A stretch of 64,000 bases of DNA, taken from positions 17,349,026 to 17,413,025 of the forward strand of contig OX411545.1 of the NCBI GenBank assembly GCA_948146395.1. Direction: 5' to 3'. Shown one piece after another: positions 54,775-63,130 of this stretch. Within the stretch, counting starts at the first letter, position 1, and each line of letters opens with the position of its first letter. Both the position numbers and the translations under genes were made by a program. Origin of the DNA: Fragum whitleyi (Eukaryota > Mollusca > Bivalvia > Cardiida > Cardiidae). The notes beneath the pieces were generated by a model that saw only the letters and a list, made by a program, of their open reading frames with translations, searched no databases and had not been told where the DNA came from.

Positions 54775-56948
54775 AGTCCCCTACCGGATTTATAAATATA
54801 TCCCTAGAGCAGTATCTTTTCTGGTGGTAAAGGTACAACTACCTATCCAAAATATTAGTTGTATCAGATTTTATGTATCAGCTCAATATCTCTGAGGATA
54901 AAAAAAATCCGGAAAACTGATGGTAATTTTCTAAGTGCAGCATCCGTATCTTCCACTAAAATCAATGGACCGGAACCAAACTCTAACTTGTTCTGTAACT
55001 CATTTCTGCGGACTCACATACCAAAAATCAGCTCAATATCTCCAAGGGTTAAGAAAAAAAATCCGGAAAACTGAAATTTCCTGGTAAATTTTTAGGTCCA
55101 GCATCCGTATCTTCCACAAAAATCAATGGACCAGAACAAAACTCAAACTTATTCTGTAACTCATTTGTGCGGACTCACATACCAAAAATCAGCTCAATAT
55201 CTCCAAGGGTTAAGAAAAAAAGTCTGGAAAACTGAAATTTCCTGGTAATTTTCTAAGTCCAGCATCCGTATCTTCCACAAAAATCAATGGACCGGAACCA
55301 AACTCAAACTCGTTCTGTTACTCTTTTATGCGGACTCACATACCAAAAATCAGCTCAATATCTCCAAGGGTTAAGAAAAAAATTCCGGAAAACTGAAATT
55401 TCCTGGTAAATTTTTAGGTCCAGCATCCGTATCTTCCACAAAAATATATGGACTGGAACCAAACTAAAACTCGTTCTGTAACTCATTGACGCGGACTCAC
55501 ATACCAAAAATCAGCTCAATATCTCCAAGGGTTGAGAAAAAAAGTCTGGAAAACTGAAATTTCCTGGTAATTTTCTAAGTCCAGCATCCGTATCTTCCAC
55601 AAAAATCAATGGACCGGAACCAAACTCAAACTTGTTCTGTAACTCATTTGCGCGGACTCACATACCACAAATCAGCTCAATATCTCCAAGGGTAAAGAAA
55701 AAAAGTCTGGAAAACTGAAATTTCCTGGTAATTTTCTAAGTCCAGCATCCGTATCTTCGTCAAAAATCAATGGACCGGAACCAAACTCAAACTCGTTCTG
55801 TAACTCATTGATGCGGACTCACATACCAAAAATCAGCTCAATATCTCCAAGGGTTAAATAAAAAAAGTCCGGAAAACTGAAAATTCCTGGTAAATTTTTA
55901 GGTCCAGCATCCGTATCTTCCACAAAAATCAATGGACCGGAACCAAACTCAAACTCGTTCTGTAACTCATTGATGCGGACTCACATACCAAAAATCAGCT
56001 CAATATCTCCAAGGGTTAAGAAAAAAAGTCTGGAAAACTAAAATTTCCTGGTAATTTTCTAAGTCCAGCATCCGTATCTTCCACAAAAATCAATGGACCG
56101 GAACCAAACTCAAACTTTTTCTGTAACTCATTTGTGCGGACTCACATACTAAAAATCAGCTCAATATCTCCAAGGGTTAAGAAAAAAAGTCTGGAAAACT
56201 AAAATTTCCTGGTAATTTTCTAAGTCCAGCATCCGTATCTTCCACAAAAATCAATGGACCGGAACCAAACTCAAACTTGTTCTGTAACTCATTTGTGCGG
56301 ACTCACATACCAAAAATCAGCTCAATATCTCCAAGGGTTAAGAAAAAAAGTCCGGAAAACTGAAATTTCCTGGTACTTTCTAAGTCCAGCATCCGTATCT
56401 TCGTCAAAAATCAATGGACCAGAACCAAACTCAAACTTGTTCTGTAACTCATTGATGCAGACTCACATACCAAAAATCAGCTCAATATCTCCAAGGGTTA
56501 AATAAAAAAAGTCCGGAAAACTGAAAATTCCTGGTAAATTTTTAGGTCCAGCATCCGTATCTTCCACAAAAATCAATGGACCGGAACCAAACTCAAACTC
56601 GTTCTGTAACTCATTTGTGCGGACTCACATATCAAAAATCAGCTCAATATCTCCAAAGGTTAAGAAAAAAAATCCGGAAAACTGAAATTTCCTGGTAATT
56701 TCTAAGTCCAGCATCCGTATCTTCGTCAAAAATCAATGGACTGGAACCAAACTCAAACTTGTTCTGTAACTCATTGATGCGGACTCACATACCAAAAATC
56801 AGCTCAATATCTCCAAGGGTTAAGAAAAAAAGTCCGGAAAACTGAAATCCGGACTGACAGACAGACGGACGGACGGATTGACGGACAGATGGACAGACGG
56901 ACGGAGCGCAAACCTATAGTCCCCTTCGGCTTTCGCCGGTAGGGGACT
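54775..56948 (+). repeat. Pearl/Helentron-like element: twelve 161-bp units, GACG tail, terminal hairpin
   Basis: CATCCGTATCTTC recurs at 54941, 55102, 55263, 55424, 55585, 55746, 55908, 56069, 56230, 56390, 56552 and 56712. A GACAGACGGACGG tract (about 56855-56905) follows, then the hairpin AGTCCCCTTCGGC to GCCGGTAGGGGACT. AGTCCCCTACCGG at 54775-54787 is the exact complement of CCGGTAGGGGACT at 56936-56948. A unit variant (TCGTCAAAAATC) appears at 55746, 56390 and 56712. Confidence 0.9.
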
Positions 56949-57027
56949 AATAAATAAATAACATCTAAAAAAAAATAAATAAAAAAACAAAAGAAAAAGT
57001 TAGAAAAAATAAAATTAAAAAAAATAA

Positions 57028-57349
57028 AACAAGAGCTGTCACTGTAAGATGACAATGCCCCCGACACCGCTTTGATTTTAAATTATGGCCAATCTATGTT
57101 GAAGGTCAAGGTCATCCAGGGGTCAAGGTCACCAAAGTATGTGCCTACAGAAAGGTAATGTACCAAGGAATGTTGTGGTAAAGTATGATGCGAATATGTT
57201 AAGTAATAAGGAAGTTATGGCCAATGTTAAAGTTTTTGGACGGAATGACGGACGGACGGACGGACAGACGGACGGACGGACAGACGGACGGACGGACAGA
57301 CGGACGGACGGACAAGTCAAATTTATGATGCCTCCCTATCGGGGGCATA
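57028..57349 (+). repeat. Short Helentron-like element
   Basis: AACAAGAGCTGTCACTGTAA, GACAATGCCCCCGAC, GGTCAAGGTCATCCAGGGGT, (GACGGACG)n, and the closing CCTCCCTATCGGGGGCATAA. The 5' ATGCCCCCG is complementary to the 3' CGGGGGCAT. Confidence 0.85.
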
Positions 57350-57676
57350 AAAAGAATAAATAAAAAATGAAAATAAAAAGAAAAGAAAAGACTGTAGCTG
57401 GGGAATATCTGCTGTATTTCCATCTAATATTTCTACTGCCACCTGCCTGATGAGACCCTTGGAGGAGTTGAAACAGTCACCCTTTTTTAATACCAAAACC
57501 CTTTTTTAAACTCACCAGAGCCCATCTTTAAGCCCTTAAAAATCAAAATTTTCTTGGGGGTCAACTCCAAACCCCCCTAGTGGAAGGGGGACACCCCCTC
57601 CAACACCCTCCCCCTCCTCGCCGCTTCACGACTCAAAAGTGCACCCTGCCCTTTTGGAAACCTAGCTGGAGCACTG

Positions 57677-58440
57677 TAGGCTCGTATAGTTTACTGTAAA
57701 TTTATCACTAATGGGACTGTCATTAAATGCTTGGTTAAGAATTTAAAAGCCTGTCCCATCTAATGGAAATGCTATGATTCTAATAGAACTATTATAGCAT
57801 TTACAGTATTTCTTACCAAATTTTCTGCAGTTCCTGGATTTTTGGTTAGGCTCATACAGTTCACTGTATTTACAGTATTTCTTACCAAAGTTTCTGCAGT
57901 TTCTGGATTTCTGATCAGGCTCATGCAGTTCACTGTAAATTTACAGTATTTCTTACCAAATTTTCTGCAGTTCCTGGATTTTTGGTGAGGCTCATACAGT
58001 TCACTGTAAATTTACAGTATTTCTTACCAAATTTTCTGCAGTTCCTGGATTTATGATCAGGCTCAAACAGTTCACTGTAAATTTACAGTATTTCTTACCA
58101 AATTTTCTGCACTTTCTTGATTTCTGGTCTGGCACATACAATTCACTGTAAATTTACAGTATTTCTTACCAAATTTTCTGCAGTTCCTGGATTTCTGGTT
58201 AGGCTCATACAATTCACTGTAAATTTACAGTATTTCTTACCAAATTTTCTGCAGTTCCTGGATTTCTGGCTAGGCTCATACAATTCACTGTAAATTTACA
58301 GTATTTCTTACCAAATTTTCTGCACTTTCTTGATTTCTGGTCTGGCACATACAATTCACTGTAAATTTACAGTATTTCTTACCAAATTTTCTGCAGTTCC
58401 TGGATTTCTGGTCAGGCTTGTACAATTCACTGTAAATTTA
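57677..58440. repeat. Exon 2-edge tandem array, 71-bp units (8 copies beside the real donor)
   Basis: Donor complements ACCAAA recur at 57815, 57884, 57955, 58026, 58097, 58168, 58239 and 58310, then the real donor at 58381. Units contain the last ~45 nt of exon 2, GTAAGA donor and ~24 nt ending TTTACAG. The exon frame (KFTVNC then ARNPGTAENL) stays open in several units. Units at 58097 and 58310 share a variant (TGCACTTTCTTGATTTCTGG), implying a 213-bp, three-unit duplication. 57677-57745 is the right part of the split exon copy. Confidence 0.95.
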
Positions 58441-58514
58441 TCATTATTCGGACCATCGTTATCTGAAACATTCATATCTGGGACTCGAAACTGTAATCCA
58501 GGTCTTGGCAAAAG
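58383..58514 (-). CDS. Cadherin exon 2 (EC domain 2, Ca-binding segment)
   Basis: Acceptor CCAACCAACAG ends at 58515; donor TTG|GTAAGA at 58377-58382. 132 nt, phase 0 to 0; residues 37-80. LLPRPGLQFRVPDMNVSDND has the V.A.D.D-like VSDNDGPNND Ca segment, then FTVNCTSLTRNPGTAENL. Its last ~45 nt plus donor are repeated eight times immediately downstream. This copy is the exon because it alone continues into FRVPDMNVSDNDG and an acceptor. Confidence 0.93.
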
Positions 58515-58685
58515 CTGTTGGTTGGAAAAAGAAAGAAGAAATAACAGTTTTAGCCAACATATACTTAACCCTAAATGTCAGTCTAAATCAAAGCCTTGAT
58601 TTAAAAACAAGCTGCTTGAAACACTGGTATTTCGAAATCTGTACACATATTTTTTGGAAAAGTTAGCTACGGCAACAAACCATTT

Positions 58686-58917
58686 ATTAAGCCTAGTTTA
58701 CATTTGCCAAGGTCGCCGTAAGATATCACAGCCTGCGATTTCTTGTATGATATTTTTGACATCATACGATTGTATTTCTATACAAAATAGCAAGGGTGTA
58801 CAGCACCCGTAAAGCCGTGCCATGATTGCAAAGACATCATGTGCTACTGCATGGGCACTGCAATATTTTGGGTGCCGTACGGGCTCCGTAAGCCAAATGT
58901 AAACAAGGCTTTATTAA
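58686..58917. mobile_element. MITE with AAGCCTAGTTTACATTTG termini (~230 bp)
   Basis: AAGCCTAGTTTACATTTGCC at the left is inverted as AGCCAAATGTAAACAAGGCTT at the right; GGTCGCCGTAAG / GGGCTCCGTAAG words are subterminal. 58515-58685 is unassigned. Confidence 0.75.
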
Positions 58918-58959
58918 TTTTTTTTTCTTTTTCTGAAGCTCTTCCAGCCTTCGATTACA

Positions 58960-59870
58960 TCAATATGGCCAGTTTGAGGTCCCTAGGTTATAAAGCTATT
59001 CACATTCTCAACTGAGAAAAATCACAATTTTCAAACTCGAAAGTAATGTTGTAAATATGTTCAATAACTAATAAACATGTTTGAACATATAATACATTTA
59101 TTCAACAGGGTTCATCCTTGTGACCTGACAAACATTCTGACCAAGTTCCATGAAGATTGGACCATACTTGTGGCCTCTAGAGTGAAAACACTAAAATTGT
59201 TGACGTCTGGGCCTGAGGTTATAAAACTTTTCTCAGACTCAACTGAGAATTTTCTCAAATTTCAAATTTAAACAAATGCATGAAAATAAAAGATAATATT
59301 ATTAACTTGTTATTTATAACAACTTAATAATATAATCTTTTATGTTAATACATTAAATTGAGTATTAAAACAGAATTACAGCTTTTAAAGCAAATTGAAA
59401 TTTGAGAAAATTTTGAATTGAGAATGAGAAAAGTTTTAGAACCTCGGGCCCTGATGATGGATGATACATGATGGGCAACAGATGATGGACATTAAAGATC
59501 ACAAAAGCTCTCCTTGAGCATGATATGATCAGGTGAGCTAAAGAGCAAAAGTTAACAGACAGACAACCAGATGGCTGGCTGCCGTAGAGGAAAACAGGTA
59601 TTGCTAAAGCTCTTTTGACTTTTGATGGCCAGTTTATGGTCCAAGGTTATAAAACTATTTACATTCTTAACTGAGAATATTCTCAATTTTCAAACTCTAA
59701 ATTAAAGTTGGTAATATGTTCAAGTACTAATATAAATGTTTGAACATAAAACATAATATTTTTTAAGTTGTTAATGATAACATGTTTTATGATTATACAT
59801 GCATCTTAATTCTAATTTTGAGAAATTGTTATTCTCAGTTGAGCTTTAAAAAGGTTAATTACCTCAGGCC
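58960..59870. repeat. Cluster of palindromic elements of the 24505-type
   Basis: Three related palindromes (about 58970-59080, 59205-59455, 59640-59870) with GGTTATAAAACT.TT..CA and TCAACTGAGAAT.TTCTCAA; a Helentron-like 3' end at 59505-59540 (GAGCATGATATGATCAGGTG). Confidence 0.65.
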
Positions 59871-59904
59871 CAGATATATCATTATGATCTGGACATTATT
59901 CATT

Positions 59905-61345
59905 TTTCTTTAATGCTTTTTGGTGGTTTATCAAGAAATAATGGTAATCTCACTTGATAATCTCAACGCAAAAGTAGTGAAATCATCAACTAGAAAGCCA
60001 TGAATGGCTTGTGTCGCTCCACAGGCTTGAATTTCTTGTAATAGCAAATCTAAGTTTTGACTAGATTTTTTAGATATTTTGGGTTTTACTGATGTTGAAA
60101 TGATTTTCAAAGTCTCCAACATTATAAAATATAGAGAAATGACCTCCATCCATAAAATACATATTTTTAATCCAATCATAAAAATTGTTGGTAGACTGAT
60201 AAAGGGTCACCCAAGGATCATACTAATGAAGTTTGAATGATATCCATCAGTTACATTCTGAGAAAATGATTTTCAAAGTTTCCACTATATAACATATAGT
60301 GGAAATGACCTCCGCCCATAAAATACACATTTTTCATCCGATCGCAATAATCTTTGGTAGACTGATAAAGGGTCACACAAGGATCATTCATGTAAAATTT
60401 GGTTGATATCTATCGATTAGATTCTGAGAAAATGATTTTCAAAGTTTCCACTAAAAAACATATAGAGAAATGACCTCCACCCATAAAATACATCCAATTT
60501 CTATAATTTTTTGTAGACTAATAAAGGGTCACCCAAGGATCATTCATGTAAAATTTGGTTGATATCTATCAGTTAGATTCTGAGAAAATGATTTTCAAAG
60601 TTTCCACTATATAACATATGGAGAAATGAACTCCGCCCATAAAATACATAATTTTCATCCGATTTCAATAATTTTTTGTTGACTGATAAAGGGGCACCCA
60701 AGGATCATTCATGTGAAATTTAATAGGTATCCATCAATTAGAACCTGAGAAAAGTCACTTTTTACCATATTTGGAAATTAGCCACGCCCATTAAATCCAT
60801 GTTTTTCATTGGATCAAAATTTCTTGAACACCTTTGAAAGAGGGTCACCCAAGGATCATTCCTGTGAAGTTTGGTTGAAATCCATCCAGTAGTTTCTGAG
60901 AAGATGATTTTTAAAGAAAAAGTTTACGACCGCACACACGGACGCACGGACGGACGGACGCACGACGGACACAACGCCATGACAATAGCCCCAGTGGCTT
61001 TCAGCCAGTGGAGCTAAAAACTTATACCCTGCTTTTGTGCATTTCATCCTATCTGACGCCATCTATGCGGGGCAAAATAAGATATATCACAATGAAGGTT
61101 GCATAGTAATCACGTGCAAAATGACGCACTTTATGAAAATATGTCCTAGAAATTTCATATTTTTGCAATAAAGAAATAGAATAATTGTTTGTTTTTCAAG
61201 TAAGATTGATTAATCTTTCATTTCATTAACAAAAAAAAACTATATTTTCACTTGTGGCTCCACCACTCATGATATAAATATAGCTTTTGTTATTCACTCA
61301 ATAAATATAAAATGATCTTACACTGAAACAAACCATTTATTCTCT
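59905..61345 (+). mobile_element. M-family MITE split by a Helentron-like element (59989-61018)
   Basis: M runs up to GTGAAATCATCAA and resumes with AAACTTATACCCTGCTTTTG; intact copies read TTATCAAAAACTTATACC, so the insertion has no duplication beyond about 2 nt. The insert has ~166-bp units (GATTTTCAAAGT at 60102, 60268, 60434, 60590), (CGGACGGACG)n, and the hairpin CCAGTGGCTTTCAGCCAGTGG. Confidence 0.85.
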
Positions 61346-61347
61346 AT

Positions 61348-61601
61348 TTAACTCTTGTCATGCTGAACCTGGAATATTCCTGCTTTGGCAGGCGCAGGAG
61401 CTATAGACAAACATCAGCCTGCACATAAGTGCAGTCTGATGTTAGTCTACAACCACCTGTTTTTCATTTTCAAACAAGAATTGTCAATAGATTTAGTTTT
61501 TCAAATAAAAAATGACCTGCAGTTGGTACTTTCAGTGCTTTTTGCCCTTTGATTTTGACGCAAATTTTTAGCAAAAATTTATTCAGCATGACAAGGGTTT
61601 A
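61348..61601. mobile_element. P1 MITE ending ~20 nt from exon 1 donor
   Basis: TTAACTCTTGTCATGCTGAA and ATTCAGCATGACAAGGGTTT; slightly decayed ends. Confidence 0.75.
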
Positions 61602-61621
61602 TATGAAGAACTCTTTCCTAC

Positions 61622-61729
61622 CTCGGGTATTTCTATACTATAGAATTGTGATCCTTCTGCTCCAGTTCTTGCAAAAACAGGGGGATTATCATTTAAATCA
61701 ATCAGCTTCACTGGGTAGGACCTTTCCAA
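61622..61729 (-). CDS. Cadherin exon 1 of window (EC 1 end, EC 2 start)
   Basis: Acceptor TTGTTTACAG ends at 61730; donor GAG|GTAGGA at 61616-61621. 108 nt, phase 0 to 0; residues 1-36. ERSYPVKLIDLNDNPPVF is a canonical EC C-terminus with the DLNDNPPVF linker, then GSQFYSIEIPE opens the next EC with the I.E Ca-site glutamate. No further upstream exon is visible to position 64000, so the gene continues beyond the right edge. Confidence 0.95.
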
Positions 61730-61736
61730 CTGTAAA

Positions 61737-62920
61737 CAACAAGATGTGCTTAAGAAACACAAATACCGATTCTAGGACAAAATCCCCTCCGGACAAAATC
61801 CCCTCAACGGTTTCTTGACATGGCGGACAGAATCCCCTCGGTCATTCTAACAACGCAGACATAATCCCCTCAATCCGTTTTTTGAGACGGACAGAATCCC
61901 CTCCATTAATTTGTTTGGGCGGACATAAGCCCCTTGGTCTGATTACGGAGGCGGACAATATTGCCTTAATCAAATCTACAAGGCGGACATAATCCCCTCA
62001 ATAGGCGGACACAATCCCCTTCAAATACAAGAAAAAAACAGCAAAACTTTCGTTACAAATCAAATCATTGCAAAAAACTCTTACCTTCTTATGTGTATAG
62101 GCTTAAAAATTATCCATAACAAGGACGCGACCAAGCATACTTTAGTACGTCATTTAGTAAGTCTTGTACGTTCAAAATCATTGAATAAAGAAACAAAAAC
62201 ACTTATTTTAATGTAAAAATTGTAATCCTATTCAAAATAAAAGATTTCTTTTCAAACTCAAATTTGACATGACGTCATGATATAATACTCTCGGAAAACG
62301 AGCCGAATAAGGCCCGCCGAATAATTGACTTGATTGAAATAATTTATTTCTAAACTTAAACAATAAACATAGATCTGTCTACTCGAACTACGAAGGGGAT
62401 TCTGTCCGATTTTTATGTTACGACGAGAGGATATTGTCCGCCCGGTAGTTTTGATTGAGGGGATAATGTCCGCCTTGTAATTCAGAACGAGGGGCTTATG
62501 TCCGCCCTAGCAAATAAATGAAGGGGATTCTGTCCGCCTCAAAAAACGGAATGAGGGGATTATGTCCGCGTTGTTAAAATGACCGAGGGGATTTTGTCCG
62601 GAGGGGATTTTGTCCGGTTACCCAAATACCATGCAACTGCCATCATTTTAAAACTGTGACCTTGAAGAAAGACTTTGACTGATGACCATGACTTCCACTG
62701 AAAGGTCTTATCATAAGCAATATACTTGGGAAATAATAAAGCTGTAACTCTTGCCATTGCAAAGGTTTTCAAATATAATTTGTTGAACAAAGGTGTTATT
62801 ATTAACACATTTGAATTAGTGGATATCCCACTGACAGACTTGAATTTGCAACCTGTCACATTTATTGAATTTTGCAGTTCCTTTTACACACTTATAAACA
62901 TAACATTCAAGATAGTGCAA
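61737..62920 (+). repeat. Helentron-like element interrupted by the foldback element
   Basis: ACAAGATGTGCTTAAGAAAC at the start is the same 5' end as 49646. After the foldback, CTGTGACCTTGAAGAAAG and TGACTGATGACCATGAC continue it. Its 3' end is not clear. Confidence 0.6.
61768..62622. mobile_element. 855-bp foldback element built of GGACAAAATCCCCTC words
   Basis: An 8-bp direct repeat CAAATACC flanks it (61760-61767 and 62623-62630). Each end is a ~250-nt inverted repeat made of spaced copies of GGACAnAATCCCCTC (about nine at the left, eight at the right, where they read GAGGGGATTnTGTCC). Spacers are also inverted (GTCATT.TAACAACGC; CCGTTTTTTGAG). The left arm has one extra ~35-nt word block. 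The centre (about 62030-62385) is AT-rich with no frame. Confidence 0.9.
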
Positions 62921-62924
62921 GGAT

Positions 62925-63126
62925 ACATGATAAAACCACTGCTGAGCTCCGCCATGGCTCCTTTACCTTCTCGGTGTAAAGCACTGTCTTACAGGTCCTT
63001 GGTTTAACGTCTCATTCGAAAGACCATTAGTTTGTAAGTGTGCCAGCCCGGGAATTGAACACAAGCTGTCATATTTCAATGGTTTTGAAGTCCTGGTGCT
63101 CTACCAATTGAGCTAATAGGGCTGAC
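62925..63126 (-). repeat. SINE-B (minus strand, best copy)
   Basis: Minus-strand head GTCAGCCCTATTAGCTCAAT and TGGTAGAGCACCAGGACTTC then GTGTTCAATTCCCGGGCTGG (A and B boxes); body ends ATCATGTATCCTTGCAC. Confidence 0.85.
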
Positions 63127-63130
63127 CCGA

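Larger units (their letters stand above)
53958..57676. mobile_element. 3.7-kb non-autonomous DNA transposon with terminal inverted repeats
   Basis: The left end CAGTGCCCCAGCTAGG is inverted at the right as CCTAGCTGGAGCACTG, one mismatch in 16, followed by related GAAGGGC / GCCCTTTTGG subterminal sequence and CCCTGCC repeats. The likely target duplication is 6 bp, TGGGCT against TAGGCT, judged against the uninterrupted 71-bp units (TAGGCT). CAG-starting ends recall hAT elements, but hAT duplications are 8 bp, so superfamily is open. No transposase frame. Two Helentron-like elements lie inside it. Confidence 0.8.
2115..61729 (-). other. Cadherin-repeat gene locus, partial at both ends (22 supported exons)
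   Basis: This is the only protein-coding gene I can support. Exons run right to left: 61729-61622, 58514-58383, 51135-50977, 48196-48056, 44806-44731, 43943-43792, 42566-42360, 39887-39720, 37323-37162, 35764-35697, 34050-33819, 32383-32229, 30158-30080, 28337-28253, 27717-27533, 25247-25115, 20833-20697, 16658-16526, 15516-15286, 6707-6529, 4936-4787, 2243-2115. Every junction is AG/GT with matching phase and the 3201 nt joined are open for 1067 codons. In fragment numbering the EC domain ends fall near residues 19, 165, 288, 412, 513, 622, 734, 854 and 971. Cadherins of this kind are Ca-dependent, membrane-anchored extracellular adhesion or tip-link-like proteins; only ectodomain is present here. 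Cadherin-23 / midgut-cadherin resemblance is inference. Confidence 0.93.

Noticed and set aside
54850..56850. CRISPR-like array
   Set aside because: Units are 161 bp head to tail without unique spacers, in a eukaryotic intron, and end in a GACG tail and hairpin.
57677..58380. The 71-bp units as a cassette of alternative mini-exons, since each has TTTACAG before and GTAAGA after ~47 nt of exon-like sequence
   Set aside because: Such a mini-exon would start TGAATTG. Joined to the phase-0 donors here it gives an immediate TGA stop, and 47 nt shifts the frame. Donor decoys remain possible, but not coding cassettes.
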